Assembly: GCF_003584645.1 (NCBI RefSeq)
Contig: NZ_AP017928.1
Location: 1,960,395-2,024,394, forward strand
Length of the DNA: 64,000 nucleotides
DNA from: Methylocaldum marinum
Lineage (GTDB): Bacteria; Pseudomonadota; Gammaproteobacteria; Methylococcales; Methylococcaceae
Direction of reading: 5' to 3'
Shown piece by piece: positions 18,660-28,189 of this stretch. Under the pieces are notes generated by a model. That model was not told the origin of the DNA and searched no databases. It saw only the letters and a list, made by a program, of their open reading frames with translations. Each line of letters begins with the position of its first letter. Position 1 is the first letter of the stretch. A program made the translations under genes and the position numbers.

Positions 18660-18815
18660 TAAGCGCTCCTTGTTGTAAAACCGTGGAAGCTTACTGTTTC
18701 AGACCCCATTTTTCAAGCTAAAAGGCGGCTGAGGCAGGTCTAGATTGGCAATTTCCACCCGCTTCGCACCGTTGGGGAACCTTTGTGCTCATCGAATCGT
18801 TATAGGAGCATTGCG

Positions 18816-18953
18816 ATGGACTTTCCGAAACAGGCGGTCCGAAAAGTAAAACTTCCGCACGGTTTCAGACTCACCCAGAATTTCACTCACCGAAAATGGC
18901 TATTCACCGGAATGGACTTTTTATTGGTTCAGCAAAGCTCACGCCTCGGGTAA
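18816..18953 (+). CDS. Candidate 45-residue small protein
   Basis: A short frame starts at ATG 18816 with AGGAG centred 10 bp upstream and ends at TAA 18951-18953. The peptide starts MDFPKQAVRK and is basic; I recognise no family. A second small frame begins 2 bp after its stop, which would allow coupled translation. Support is limited to the Shine-Dalgarno and the otherwise empty 800-bp gap between tpiA and kup. Confidence 0.3.
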   Translation: MDFPKQAVRKVKLPHGFRLTQNFTHRKWLFTGMDFLLVQQSSRLG

Positions 18954-18954
18954 C

Positions 18955-19089
18955 ATGCCGCTTAATCATCCTGTGGGCACGGAAATGCTCCCTTCCTTCG
19001 TTCCGATTCCGTCAGGCATGGGGTACGGCTTTTTGGCTACGTGTTCGAAATGCGATTGGATGGAACCAAAGCATGATCAGTCCCGTTGA
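18955..19089 (+). CDS. Candidate 44-residue small protein with a CxxC pair
   Basis: This frame begins at ATG 18955, directly after the stop of the preceding small frame, and ends at TGA 19087-19089. It contains GYGFLATCSKCDWMEPKHD, a CxxC pair with a nearby acidic/His cluster that could be half of a zinc ribbon. It has no Shine-Dalgarno of its own, so translation would depend on coupling. I recognise no family. Confidence 0.25.
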   Translation: MPLNHPVGTEMLPSFVPIPSGMGYGFLATCSKCDWMEPKHDQSR

Positions 19090-19464
19090 ACTACATTTCA
19101 CCTATACGCTCATACATCAGCGTTCGGCTTAAACGTTCAGGCAGCTGCATTTCAGAAGCAGACACGGCAATCGATGCGTTGCGTTCAAGCGGAAACCGTC
19201 CTTCCCAAATGATCGAAGCTATTTTTCTCTTGTGCGGCCAACCAGATAAGAGATGCTGAAACCGAACGATCTTGCCAGAACGCATTTCCCGATAATCGCT
19301 TCCCGTCATGTATCGTGGAGGCTCATCCCTGTTGCACATTTAGCTGACTATGTCTCCGCCTCCTCTTCTAGAGGACGAAGTTGCACAAGAATTAGCACAA
19401 CGCTGCTCGAGAGCCATCCCGAACGAGGCTTGCGCTCTTATCGCATCGGCGACGGAGAATATCC
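19090..19464. other. Unassigned interval upstream of kup
   Basis: About 375 bp with no recognisable gene. I looked for a leader RNA ahead of the potassium transporter. Only a short palindromic stretch, CCTCTTCTAGAGG near 19362-19374, stands out. I see no tRNA and no known riboswitch signature. Confidence 0.5.
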
Positions 19465-21354
19465 ATGAATTCTACTGCCCTGGCTCCATCCCATCCGCGG
19501 GAGCATAAAAGCTTGGTCATCGCTGCTCTGGGGATCGTATTCGGCGATATCGGAACGAGTCCGCTCTACACTCTGAAGCAATGCTTTGGAGGCTTTCTTG
19601 CGCTCGAACCGACACCGGAGAATGTCCTCGGCGTTTTGTCACTCATTTTCTGGGCTGTTCTGACCGTCATATCGTTGAAATACGTCATCTTCATAATGCG
19701 TGCGGACAACAACGGCGAAGGAGGGATTATGGCCCTGATTTCGCTTGTCCAGCGGAAGGCAGAAATCAGTCCAGGCTTCCGCTCACTGCTGATTGGATTG
19801 GGATTGATCGGCGCCTCGCTATTCTATGGCGACGGGATGATCACACCGGCAATCTCGGTGTTGAGCGCCGTCGAGGGTCTCGAAGTCTTCCGGCCGGAGC
19901 TTCATTCGTACGTAATTCCTATTGCTCTCGCAATCCTTATAGGGCTCTTCACGTTTCAACGAAAGGGAACGGCCGGAGTAGGCGCGTTGTTCGGACCGAT
20001 CATGGCAGTCTGGTTCTTCAGTCTTGCGGCATTCGGCATCATCAACCTGATAAGCATGCCCGCTATCTTGGAAGCGATAAATCCGATCCATGCCATGCAT
20101 TTCTTCATGTCCTATGGATGGTCTTCCATATTCATATTGGGCGCGGTAGTTCTGGCGGTCACAGGGGGAGAAGCACTCTATGCGGACATGGGACATTTTG
20201 GCCGCCAGCCTATACGCAAGGCTTGGTTTCTGTTTGTCTGGCCGTCATTGATGCTCAACTACTTCGGACAGGGGGCTCTTCTCATACAGGATTCGTCGGC
20301 AGTCCAAAATCCATTTTTTCTGCTCATCCCCAGCGGAGGCGCACTGGTATTCATGATCGGCTTGGCCACCCTAGCCACGATTATTGCTTCCCAGGCCGTC
20401 ATTTCCGGAACATTCTCATTGACATCGCAAGCGATTCAGCTGCGTTTCTGCCCCAGACTTGGCATCCAATACACCTCCGAAGAGGAAAAAGGACAGATTT
20501 ACGTCCCCTGGATCAACTGGGCATTGATGACCGCTACCATCGGATTGATTCTCGGGTTTCAGACTTCGTCCAACCTTGCAGCCGCTTATGGGATCGCCGT
20601 TACCGGAACGATGGCTATCGATACGATTTTGGCTTTTGTTGTGGTGTACAGCCTATGGAAGTGGAATCCATTCCTGAGCGGTATTCTCGGCATCGGATTT
20701 CTGACGGTGGATTTGTCGTTTCTAGCGGCCAATGCGATTAAGATCTTCGAAGGCGGCTGGTTCCCCTTAGTCATTGGCCTATTTGCCTTCACCTTCCTAA
20801 CGACTTGGAAACGTGGTCGCGACTTGCTCCGGGAAAGCCAACGCGACGACTCGCTCCAGGTCAATCAGTTCCTGTCCGACATTGCCGCCACTCCCCCGCT
20901 TCGCGTAGCCGGGACCGCCGTGTTCATGACGAGCAGCCGTGAAGGAATTCCACCTGCACTGTTGCACAATCTAAAACACAACAAAGTCTTGCACGAGACC
21001 GTCGTGCTAATGACCGTCACCACGGAAAACATTCCACGCGTCCCCCCGGAGAAGCGTAGAGAGATCCATCGCCTTAGCGCAGGATTTTTCAGAATCAACC
21101 TGCACTATGGCTTTTTGGAATCTCCAAACATCCCGCGCGTATTGAAATCAAGCAGCCGGGAGTTCGAAATCGACATCTCCGACACGACGTTTTTTCTCAG
21201 TCGCGAAACGATTATTCCAGGTCCCGTTCCGAAAATGCCGCTCTGGCGCTTGAAGCTGTTCATAGGAATGTCCAGAAATACCAGCAGCGCGGTTACTTAC
21301 TTCCGGATTCCTGCAGATCGAGTCGTTGAACTCGGTGTACAGCGCATGCTGTAA
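19465..21354 (+). CDS. kup: Low-affinity potassium transporter Kup
   Basis: A 629-residue inner-membrane K+ uptake protein of the KUP/HAK/KT family. The N-terminal signature [19 protein letters not shown] lies at about residues 24-42 and [18 protein letters not shown] at about 119-136. About twelve membrane segments are followed by a cytoplasmic C-terminal domain from residue ~470. The length matches the family (about 620-630). GGAGAATATCC precedes the ATG. It is followed by uppP 35 bp downstream, possibly co-transcribed. Confidence 0.95.
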   Translation: MNSTALAPSHPREHKSLVIAALGIVFGDIGTSPLYTLKQCFGGFLALEPTPENVLGVLSLIFWAVLTVISLKYVIFIMRADNNGEGGIMALISLVQRKAEISPGFRSLLIGLGLIGASLFYGDGMITPAISVLSAVEGLEVFRPELHSYVIPIALAILIGLFTFQRKGTAGVGALFGPIMAVWFFSLAAFGIINLISMPAILEAINPIHAMHFFMSYGWSSIFILGAVVLAVTGGEALYADMGHFGRQPIRKAWFLFVWPSLMLNYFGQGALLIQDSSAVQNPFFLLIPSGGALVFMIGLATLATIIASQAVISGTFSLTSQAIQLRFCPRLGIQYTSEEEKGQIYVPWINWALMTATIGLILGFQTSSNLAAAYGIAVTGTMAIDTILAFVVVYSLWKWNPFLSGILGIGFLTVDLSFLAANAIKIFEGGWFPLVIGLFAFTFLTTWKRGRDLLRESQRDDSLQVNQFLSDIAATPPLRVAGTAVFMTSSREGIPPALLHNLKHNKVLHETVVLMTVTTENIPRVPPEKRREIHRLSAGFFRINLHYGFLESPNIPRVLKSSSREFEIDISDTTFFLSRETIIPGPVPKMPLWRLKLFIGMSRNTSSAVTYFRIPADRVVELGVQRML

Positions 21355-21389
21355 TTACGGGGCTGCTTTTTTCCAACCTAAGGAGCCTT

Positions 21390-22214
21390 ATGGATATCCC
21401 CCTTTATTTGAAAGCTATCATCCTTGGTATATTAGAGGGAGCCACCGAATTTCTCCCCGTCTCCAGTACAGGCCATCTAATCATCGCCAATGACTTGTTG
21501 GCTTTCACGGGCGAACAGGCCAAAACCTTCGACATTTTCATTCAACTCGGCGCAATTTGCGCGATCATCTGGCATTACCGTGCACGCATCGGGCAGGTAT
21601 GCGCATCACTGTTCTCGGATCCTGCCGCCTTCCGTTTCGCTATTAATGTATTCATTGGATTCCTTCCCGCCGCTCTGCTCGGTCTCGCCCTTCATAAAAC
21701 GATTAAGGCTCAACTCTTCAACCCGATTACCGTTGCCGGAGCGCTGATAATCGGCGGGCTTGTCATTTTGGTCATCGAAAGTCGGCGCCGGACTCATCGG
21801 GTCGAGAAGGTCGACGATATGACTTGGCATATTGCACTGAAGATTGGCTTCGCCCAGAGCCTGGCATTGTTTCCCGGCGTGTCTCGAGCAGGGGCGACCA
21901 TCATGGGTGGATTACTAACCGGCATGTCCCGGTCTGTTGCGACGGAATTCTCGTTTTTCCTGGCAATTCCGACGATGTTCGCCGCGACGTTTTACGATTT
22001 ATACAAGAATCTCGACATCTTGAGGCCTGGAGATTTCGAGATCTTGGCAACCGGTTTTGTTGCCGCTTTTTTCAGCGCTTGGCTGGTCATTCGTGCACTA
22101 CTGGCATTCGTTGCCAGACACAGTTTTAAGGCTTTTGCTTGGTACCGAATTCTCTTCGGTTCTATGGTATTGATCTATTTCCTGTCTACTGCAGGACTCA
22201 CCATTTCGCTCTGA
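21390..22214 (+). CDS. uppP: Undecaprenyl-diphosphatase (first copy)
   Basis: A 274-residue membrane phosphatase that recycles the undecaprenyl carrier lipid for peptidoglycan and exopolysaccharide synthesis. The catalytic motifs are [16 protein letters not shown] (about residues 15-30) and [15 protein letters not shown] (about 160-174), with eight membrane segments expected. AAGGAGCCTT precedes the ATG. It belongs to the longer BacA-type branch; a second, divergent copy lies at 42592-43395. Confidence 0.94.
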   Translation: MDIPLYLKAIILGILEGATEFLPVSSTGHLIIANDLLAFTGEQAKTFDIFIQLGAICAIIWHYRARIGQVCASLFSDPAAFRFAINVFIGFLPAALLGLALHKTIKAQLFNPITVAGALIIGGLVILVIESRRRTHRVEKVDDMTWHIALKIGFAQSLALFPGVSRAGATIMGGLLTGMSRSVATEFSFFLAIPTMFAATFYDLYKNLDILRPGDFEILATGFVAAFFSAWLVIRALLAFVARHSFKAFAWYRILFGSMVLIYFLSTAGLTISL

Positions 22215-22248
22215 TCCTGATTCTACGCGCCAGCCCCGAAAACAGCCG

Positions 22249-23409
22249 ATGCACCCTGAATTTCCGCTATCCCCGGACTTGATCTACCTGAACCATGCAG
22301 CGGTCGCGCCCTGGCCTTTGCGTACAGTATCGGCCATAACCCGCTTTGCCGAAGAAAACCTGCGATTTGGCGCCGCTCATTATCCCGATTGGACGCAGCA
22401 AGAAAACTTCTTACGCGAGCAGTTGAGAGAACTGCTCAATGCGCCATCCACTGACGACATCGCTTTGGTCAAGAATACTTCCGAAGCAATTTCGCTTGTG
22501 GCTCTCGGCCTTGACTGGCTACCGGGCGACAATATCGTTTCGACCAACGAGGAATTCCCATCCAATAGAATTCCCTGGCAAGCACTGAGCGGTCGAGGCG
22601 TCGAGTTCAGAGAGGCAGATCTCACGGATGGCGCAAACGCGCCCGAAGACGCCCTATTTGCACTCGCCGACGGACAAACCAAACTTATTACCGTCAGCTC
22701 CGTTCAATTCGCTTCTGGACTTCGTCTCAATCTCGAAAAAATCGGCCAGTTTTGCCATGACCACGGAATACTATTTTGTATCGATGCCATTCAAAGCTTA
22801 GGTGCTTTAAATTTCGACGTACAGAAATTTCACGCCGACTTTGCCATGGCAGATGGTCATAAATGGATGCTGGCCCCCGAGGGCTTGGGCGTGTTTTACA
22901 CCTCGGCACGTGCAAGACGGCTATTGAATCTGATGCAGTACGGTTGGCACATGGTTGCAAACGCCGGCGACTACGACAACAGATCCTGGATTCCAGCCGG
23001 CAATGCTCGTCGTTTCGAGTGTGGCAGCCCTAATATGCTCGGCATACATGCCCTGTCAGCCAGCCTTTCACTAATATTGGAAACCGGCGTAGATAGAATC
23101 GAAAGCTCACTGCTGGAACGAACCCGCCTTCTTGTCGAAGCGATTACGAATGAGCCAGCACTGGAGCTTCTGTCGTCCAGTATCCCCGAACGTCGCTCCG
23201 GCATCGTGAATTTCCGCCACCGCTCTATAGAAAGCCAGCGACTTTATCAACACTTGAAGCAGAATGGCGTTGTCTGTGCGCTACGGGGCGGAGGGATCCG
23301 TTTCTCACCACACTTCTACACTCCGCCAGATCAAATAGAACGGGCACTCCACATTGCATTGTTTAAGCCCGAGGGCGTGAAAACAGCCGATAGAAATTGT
23401 CCGAACTGA
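22249..23409 (+). CDS. Class V aminotransferase-fold PLP enzyme
   Basis: A 386-residue PLP-dependent enzyme of the cysteine desulfurase/SufS-like fold. YLNHAAVAPWP (about residues 14-24) is the N-terminal signature, FCIDAIQSLGALNFD (about 177-191) holds the PLP-binding aspartate and glutamine, and ADGHKWMLAPEGLG (about 202-215) holds the Schiff-base lysine. FRHRSIESQRLYQHL and IRFSPHFYTP mark the C-terminal domain. I see no typical SufS catalytic cysteine loop, so desulfurase activity is not supported; the substrate is unknown. It overlaps the convergent tatD gene by 47 bp. Confidence 0.85.
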   Translation: MHPEFPLSPDLIYLNHAAVAPWPLRTVSAITRFAEENLRFGAAHYPDWTQQENFLREQLRELLNAPSTDDIALVKNTSEAISLVALGLDWLPGDNIVSTNEEFPSNRIPWQALSGRGVEFREADLTDGANAPEDALFALADGQTKLITVSSVQFASGLRLNLEKIGQFCHDHGILFCIDAIQSLGALNFDVQKFHADFAMADGHKWMLAPEGLGVFYTSARARRLLNLMQYGWHMVANAGDYDNRSWIPAGNARRFECGSPNMLGIHALSASLSLILETGVDRIESSLLERTRLLVEAITNEPALELLSSSIPERRSGIVNFRHRSIESQRLYQHLKQNGVVCALRGGGIRFSPHFYTPPDQIERALHIALFKPEGVKTADRNCPN

Positions 23410-24142
23410 GCCTGGCGACCTCATCGATAGAAATGTTCTTCAGCTCAGCGATACACTGAGCCACATGCCTAACATAAAGCGGATAGTTCGGCTTTCCACG
23501 AAATGGAATGGGCGCCAGATATGGTGAATCGGTTTCAATCAAAAACCGATCATTCGGAATCATTCTCGCTACATCCTGTATCAACTGGGCATTCCGAAAA
23601 GTCACAATGCCGGAAAACGAGATAAAAAACCCCAGGTCTATAACCTGAAGTGCCGTCTCCCAATCCTCGGTGAAGCAATGGAATACGCCACCGACTTGAC
23701 TTGCACCTTCCTCCTTCAGCACCTTTATGGTGTCGTCCTTGGCTTCGCGCGAATGGATAATTAAGGGCTTACCCAGAATTTTTGCAGCTCGAATATGCTG
23801 TCGAAAACGCTTTCTCTGCCAGTCCAGGTTTCCTGAGCTCCGGTAATAGTCCAATCCCGTTTCGCCTATAGCCATTACCTTGTCGTCCCCCCCTAATGAG
23901 ACGAGTTCTTCGATACTGGGTTCTTCGGAAACATTCTCATTAGGATGAACGCCGGCCGATACGGAGACATTATCGTACGCGCCCACCAGACAGCGCATTG
24001 CCGGGTAGCTTTGAAGATCAATCGATACGCACAGCATATGATCAATCTGATGCATGCTCGCTTCTTTCATAAATGAAGCGAAGTCGCCACCAAAAGGTGC
24101 CAAATCAATGCGATCCAGATGGCAATGGGAATCTATAAACAT
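23363..24142 (-). CDS. TatD family metal-dependent hydrolase
   Basis: A 259-residue TIM-barrel metal hydrolase of the TatD/YcfH/YjjV group, members of which act as DNases. Metal ligands appear in FIDSHCHLD (start), GETGLDYY (about 93), IHSREA (about 131), HCFTEDW (about 154) and ETDSPYLAP (about 206). I start it at ATG 24142 because MFIDSHCHLD is the family N-terminus. It overlaps the aminotransferase gene tail-to-tail. Which TatD paralogue it represents cannot be decided. Confidence 0.88.
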   Translation of the reverse strand: MFIDSHCHLDRIDLAPFGGDFASFMKEASMHQIDHMLCVSIDLQSYPAMRCLVGAYDNVSVSAGVHPNENVSEEPSIEELVSLGGDDKVMAIGETGLDYYRSSGNLDWQRKRFRQHIRAAKILGKPLIIHSREAKDDTIKVLKEEGASQVGGVFHCFTEDWETALQVIDLGFFISFSGIVTFRNAQLIQDVARMIPNDRFLIETDSPYLAPIPFRGKPNYPLYVRHVAQCIAELKNISIDEVARLSSDNFYRLFSRPRA

Positions 24143-24251
24143 ATTGGAAAACAAAACCCTAAAAGTACAAGGCAAGATCGTCCATCCATTCTACCATCCC
24201 TGTCCCCGCCCGCTCGCGGTGATCGAAGCCGTAGTCCATTTTCACCACGCA

Positions 24252-24293
24252 TAAAAAAGCCCCCCTTCGGCGTGAAGGAGGGCTCTAAGTAAC
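24252..24293 (-). terminator. Intrinsic terminator of the pmoCAB operon
   Basis: Read on the minus strand, GCCCTCCTTC-acgcc-GAAGGGGGGC is followed by TTTTTTAT. The stem is about 10 bp with one G-T pair and starts about 55 bp after the pmoB stop. This is a strong rho-independent terminator, as expected for one of the most highly expressed operons of a methanotroph. Confidence 0.9.
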
Positions 24294-24347
24294 GACCGTC
24301 GGTCGTGCATCCGTTACGGGCGCCGGTCGGACCGGCGCCCGGCGGAA

Positions 24348-25592
24348 TTACATGAAGGACGGGATCAGCGGTGCGTCGATCTGAACGATCTGACGGCTAC
24401 CCGCATCGTCGAAGAAGTACAACAGACCGGCGAAACGGCTGTCCGGATCGTAGATGATGTCGGACAGACGATAGACTTCCCACGCCGCATCGCTGGCGGT
24501 CACGTCAATCGTCCGCGTCTCACCCGGCTGCAGCGGGCTGTTGTCGCTCACTTCCAACCCATCGTCAGCCATCAGGTCTTCCGGATAACCGCTGGTGTCC
24601 TTGTATACGTCGCTATCCAGGAAACGTACCGACGCCGTGTAGAATTCGCCCAACCGTACCGGCTTGTCGCCACTGTTGGTCACGGTCAGCTTCATCCGCA
24701 TCGCACGACCCGGCACACGGTAGCTCGCATCTTCCACTTTCACCGCAATCGTCGGCGGCGCCATCTCGATCGGCTGAATGCCTCTCATCGTACCGGCCTG
24801 CAGCGGAATGGTGATCGGGTATTTGCTGTTGGCGCTCGACATCGCGAAGATCACAATCAGGATCGTCGCCGCCGCAAAGCCCATGGCCACTTTCTTGTCA
24901 CCGCCGGAGACTAGTTCGTCCGCACGGCCCGCTTCCACCATCAGGTAGCGCGGCAGGAAGGCCGGACGACGTACCCAGTACACAATCCAGGCAATGCCGA
25001 TCGCATACCAGAAGACGTGCCAGAAGTAGGTGTTGCCTTCGTTATAGGTCTCAAGGTCAACCGTCTGACCGGTCAACGTGGTCACCGGGTTCTTGAACTC
25101 GCTCATCGAGCCTTCGATCGTGATCCATTTGCCGGGACCGATGATCGGACCACCGCCTTCCACGTTCATCATGGTGTGAACGTGCCAGTCACCCGGACGA
25201 CGCGCCTTCAGCACCACGCGGAACTCGTAGGTCTTGCCGATTTCCAGGCGAACCGAACGCGGCACCAACTGGCCACCAATGTACGATTCCTTACGGATGA
25301 AAACCGGACCCGGGATACCGATGTTCAGGAACGCCGTATCGGGCTCCGCCACCGTCTCCGGCCAACCTTCGAACACATGGAATTTACCGGTGATTTCAAC
25401 CGTGTCATTGACCTTCACCTTCTCTTTCGACCAGTTCAGATCGTACCAGTGAATGGTACGCATACGCATGAACGCCGCCTGCGATTTCTCACCGTGGGCC
25501 GACGCATTCGGCGCATAGAAACTGGTCGCGGCAAACGTGGCCAGCAAACCGACCATGGACCACTTGGCGATCCTGTCTTTCAGTAGTTTCAT
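24348..25592 (-). CDS. pmoB: Particulate methane monooxygenase subunit B
   Basis: A 414-residue subunit, the same length as Methylococcus capsulatus PmoB. A signal peptide (residues 1-32, ending NASA) is followed directly by His33, the N-terminal copper ligand. The HVH pair in GDWHVHTMM (about 137/139) completes the site in the amino-terminal cupredoxin domain. His residues in TIHWYDLNW and KFHVFEG fit the second, bis-His site. Two membrane helices (about 185-205 and 233-252) link to a C-terminal cupredoxin domain (about 265-414). ATG 25592 has GAGGAAG upstream. It is the last gene of pmoCAB. Confidence 0.98.
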   Translation of the reverse strand: MKLLKDRIAKWSMVGLLATFAATSFYAPNASAHGEKSQAAFMRMRTIHWYDLNWSKEKVKVNDTVEITGKFHVFEGWPETVAEPDTAFLNIGIPGPVFIRKESYIGGQLVPRSVRLEIGKTYEFRVVLKARRPGDWHVHTMMNVEGGGPIIGPGKWITIEGSMSEFKNPVTTLTGQTVDLETYNEGNTYFWHVFWYAIGIAWIVYWVRRPAFLPRYLMVEAGRADELVSGGDKKVAMGFAAATILIVIFAMSSANSKYPITIPLQAGTMRGIQPIEMAPPTIAVKVEDASYRVPGRAMRMKLTVTNSGDKPVRLGEFYTASVRFLDSDVYKDTSGYPEDLMADDGLEVSDNSPLQPGETRTIDVTASDAAWEVYRLSDIIYDPDSRFAGLLYFFDDAGSRQIVQIDAPLIPSFM

Positions 25593-25706
25593 AGATTCTT
25601 CCTCTCTCGAGTCTATTCTGGTGTACCCGCCCTTCAAGCCCCCTCCCAGAGGGCGCTCAAAAGGCTCGGTGCGTTGTGCTTTTGTTCTTCCGAATTCCCG
25701 GTCCGA

Positions 25707-26450
25707 TTAGGTCTGCTTCAAGAACCGAACCGTCGAGAACCAGCGACCCACGAAATGCCACATGAAGTAGATCAGGATCGACATGAAGGCCGAGAAGAAT
25801 GCCGACACCGGCGCAACGTCTTTACCGAACGTTCTCAAAGTGCCTTTTTCAACCATGCGGATGTACTCCGGCGTACCGGTACGCACATAGTTGTAACCCT
25901 GAATGTCCGCAACCGACATCAGCATGCCGTTGTATTCCACCGGTACGTGCAGCGGCGCAATGACCGGCCAGTTGCCCGGATAGAAAATCAGGCCCCAAGC
26001 CATACCGCCCACAATCGCCGTGAACAGGTAGCTGCCCGAAAGCATCAGGAAGGTGTCGAGCAAAATCGCACCCGGAACCAGAACCGCCGGGAATACGAAG
26101 TTGATGGGGAAGTAGGTCCAGCCCCAGAAGTTGAAGTAGCGGTTGACCCATTCACCAAACAGCAGCGCCAGAACCGCAATGGTCGCACCCCACGGATTGC
26201 GGAACCGCTCCCAAGCCCACGCCTGGATCGCCGCCGGGAACGTCACCAACACAATCGGGGTCACCGTCACCCACAGTCGACGGTCTTTCCAATCCGACCA
26301 GAAGTCCCAGTCACCCATGGTCAACATGGCGTGAATGTGATACGAACCACACACTACAAAGAAGAAAATGAAGATCCCCAGGTAGTCAATAGTCCTGGAG
26401 ACTTGCACTGCTTCGGCATGAGACCGAACCGCAGATTGAAGTGCGCTCAT
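25707..26450 (-). CDS. pmoA: Particulate methane monooxygenase subunit A
   Basis: A 247-residue integral membrane subunit, exactly the usual length, with about seven membrane helices. Family landmarks are GDWDFWSDWKDRRLWVTV (about residues 46-63), GWTYFPINFVFPA (about 110-122) and EYNGMLMSVADIQGYNYVR (about 172-190). The segment GSYHIHAML (about 35-43) and the conserved C-terminal stretch are very close to M. capsulatus. It is the standard phylogenetic marker and places the organism among type I/X gammaproteobacterial methanotrophs. AGGTAACTC upstream of the ATG gives the Shine-Dalgarno. Confidence 0.98.
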   Translation of the reverse strand: MSALQSAVRSHAEAVQVSRTIDYLGIFIFFFVVCGSYHIHAMLTMGDWDFWSDWKDRRLWVTVTPIVLVTFPAAIQAWAWERFRNPWGATIAVLALLFGEWVNRYFNFWGWTYFPINFVFPAVLVPGAILLDTFLMLSGSYLFTAIVGGMAWGLIFYPGNWPVIAPLHVPVEYNGMLMSVADIQGYNYVRTGTPEYIRMVEKGTLRTFGKDVAPVSAFFSAFMSILIYFMWHFVGRWFSTVRFLKQT

Positions 26451-26579
26451 GAGTTACCTCCAAAAGTTCATTTATTGTCGTTCTAGATGACTGCCCGTCG
26501 CTCGGACCGCCATCGTCACGTCCAGTGCCGGGCGCAACGGCCGCGCCTTTCAGCACGCCCGCCACGCCCTTGTCCAAAC

Positions 26580-27365
26580 TTATTTCGCGATCAGACCTTG
26601 ATCTACCGCTTCACAGATTTCCTTGCCCATCAGGTTCGAGAAGCTCGCAAATACCTGCAGCAACACGCCCATGATCGCCAAGGCCAGCCAGCCGAAGATC
26701 ACAAAGCCGTAGTGCAAGGGCGCTACGAACAACTCTTCCATGAACCAGAAGGTGTGACCCCATTCGTTCAGGCCAACGTTCGGCAGAATCATGAACGGAC
26801 CGGTCCACAAAATCAGGTACGCCAGCGACAAACCCTTCGAAGCGCCGAAGTGCGGCAGGCGGGTATGCGCATACAGGAACGCGCCACCACCCGTGATGAT
26901 GTAGATCGGATAGCTCAGGTAGAACTCGATGATGTGCGACGGCGTGAAGTCAGTGTCGCGAACAATCGTCTGGTGCCAGGTGCCGTCCTGCTCGGTGAAG
27001 TAGCTCGCACCCCAGTAAATGGCCCATGCATAGGCAAACAGCCAAATCAGGTGCGTCATGTTCCGGCGCAGTTCTTCCCGCGGAGCCAGGGCCGCCATGT
27101 TGCGGTCACGGGTCTTCCACAGATAGCCCCACAGAATCGAGGCCGTAACCACTTCCAGCACAATCTCCGTGTACAGGAAGTTCATCCAGTACGTCTCGAA
27201 TTCCGGTGCGAACGAGTCCAGACCGGCCGACCAGCCGTAAACCCCTTCGTACCACCGTACCCACATGTAAAATACCGTGTACAGTACAAACGCAAAAGTC
27301 AGCCATTTGATGTCCAACAGCGGCTTATCTTGCGCCTCTACGCCACCAACAGTCGTTGCAGCCAT
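26580..27365 (-). CDS. pmoC: Particulate methane monooxygenase subunit C
   Basis: A 261-residue membrane subunit, first in the operon. The CuC/CuD ligand region DTDFTPSHIIEFYLSY carries the conserved aspartate and histidine (about residues 147-162), with a further histidine expected downstream in the same helix pair. RWYEGVYGWSAGLDSF (about 37-52) and NEWGHTFWFMEEL (about 210-222) are conserved family blocks. ATG 27365, preceded by GGAGGTAAAACT, gives the known MAATT N-terminus; an upstream ATG adds nine residues. Gaps of 129 bp to pmoA and 114 bp to pmoB match the usual spacing. Confidence 0.98.
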   Translation of the reverse strand: MAATTVGGVEAQDKPLLDIKWLTFAFVLYTVFYMWVRWYEGVYGWSAGLDSFAPEFETYWMNFLYTEIVLEVVTASILWGYLWKTRDRNMAALAPREELRRNMTHLIWLFAYAWAIYWGASYFTEQDGTWHQTIVRDTDFTPSHIIEFYLSYPIYIITGGGAFLYAHTRLPHFGASKGLSLAYLILWTGPFMILPNVGLNEWGHTFWFMEELFVAPLHYGFVIFGWLALAIMGVLLQVFASFSNLMGKEICEAVDQGLIAK

Positions 27366-27506
27366 AGTTTTACCTCCAAAGTTAGTACTCACTTCCAGTG
27401 CGTCTCCGCACCGCTACCTCAACTCGCTTCCCTGCCTTTCTTTTTCATTCCCGTCCCAGGAGTCTTCACCCCTGCGACAAAATGTCCCACTCCTAGGGTG
27501 CCGAGC

Positions 27507-27534
27507 AGTCTATCACTCATTCTTACCTTGTCAA
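27507..27534 (-). promoter_or_regulatory. Sigma70-like promoter of pmoCAB
   Basis: On the minus strand a perfect TTGACA (27529-27534) is followed after 16 bp by TAGACT (27507-27512). This puts a transcript start near 27500 and a leader of about 135 nt before the pmoC ATG. Sigma70-type promoters ahead of pmoC are known in gammaproteobacterial methanotrophs. It is the only good promoter match seen in the 500-bp gap. Confidence 0.7.
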
Positions 27535-27549
27535 GGAACAGTCTGTCTA

Positions 27550-27862
27550 TAAATCAAATACATATTTAGCCGCGGGAAAATCCTTTAAAAAGAGCATAAC
27601 GGATTGTTGTGATGAAGCTTTTTGAAGGCTTTTCGAACGCAGCAAAAGGCGTACGAATTTTTGAGCTTCCGGTTCACGCCAATTCTTCTCAAATACCCGC
27701 GCTCCTCATCCCCAACAGAGATGAACCGGAAGTAAAGCCTGACACAACCGGGTCAATAGGTTTGGTCGCGCCGGAATCCATCTCTCGACACCTGACACGA
27801 TTCTCAAACAGACCTAGACGCTGTACGCTAGCCCAATGCCCTACAGGTGACAGTAAGCGGAT
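27550..27862. other. Spacer between the pmo promoter and fccA
   Basis: About 310 bp between two divergent operons. An 87-codon frame on the plus strand (27609-27872) overlaps the start of fccA, lacks a Shine-Dalgarno and shows no domain, so it is not called. No clear hairpin or operator could be recognised. Confidence 0.45.
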
Positions 27863-28180
27863 ATGCAACTGATTCGAGTTCTGCGGGTAACGGCATGTGC
27901 CGCTATTTCTGCACTTTCGGTTTGCCAAGCCGTACTCGGCGATGATTTCAAACGACCGAAACCTGCGGCGATTGCACTCGCCTGCGGTGGTTGCCATGGT
28001 ACTTACGGTCAGGGCATGGGGTCGATTCCGGCGATACGCGGAATCCCGGAATCCGAATTCATCCGCGCCATGCAGGACTTTCAATCGAGTTCTCGCTCAG
28101 CCACAGTGATGGATCGCATCGCACGGGGATATCAGCATCAGGATTTCGTTGGGCTGGCGCGCTTCTTTCGAAACCGCTGA
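27863..28180 (+). CDS. fccA: Small c-type cytochrome, haem subunit of flavocytochrome c sulfide dehydrogenase
   Basis: A 105-residue periplasmic cytochrome. A Sec signal peptide covers about residues 1-26 (ending CQAVLG), and a single haem-binding CGGCH lies at about 41-45. A C-terminal helix (DFVGLARFFRNR) is typical of class I cytochromes c553. The methionine ligand probably lies in MGSIPAI (about 51-57). It is followed after 9 bp by the flavoprotein subunit gene, which gives it its function: accepting electrons from sulfide oxidation. Alone it could only be called a cytochrome c553. Confidence 0.85.
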   Translation: MQLIRVLRVTACAAISALSVCQAVLGDDFKRPKPAAIALACGGCHGTYGQGMGSIPAIRGIPESEFIRAMQDFQSSSRSATVMDRIARGYQHQDFVGLARFFRNR

Positions 28181-28189
28181 GGAGCTTGT

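Noticed and set aside
19090..19464. Possible riboswitch ahead of kup
   Set aside because: I could not find the conserved elements of a c-di-AMP (ydaO/yuaA) riboswitch or a stable multi-helix leader.
27609..27872. An 87-codon plus-strand frame before fccA
   Set aside because: It overlaps the fccA start out of frame, lacks a Shine-Dalgarno and shows no domain.
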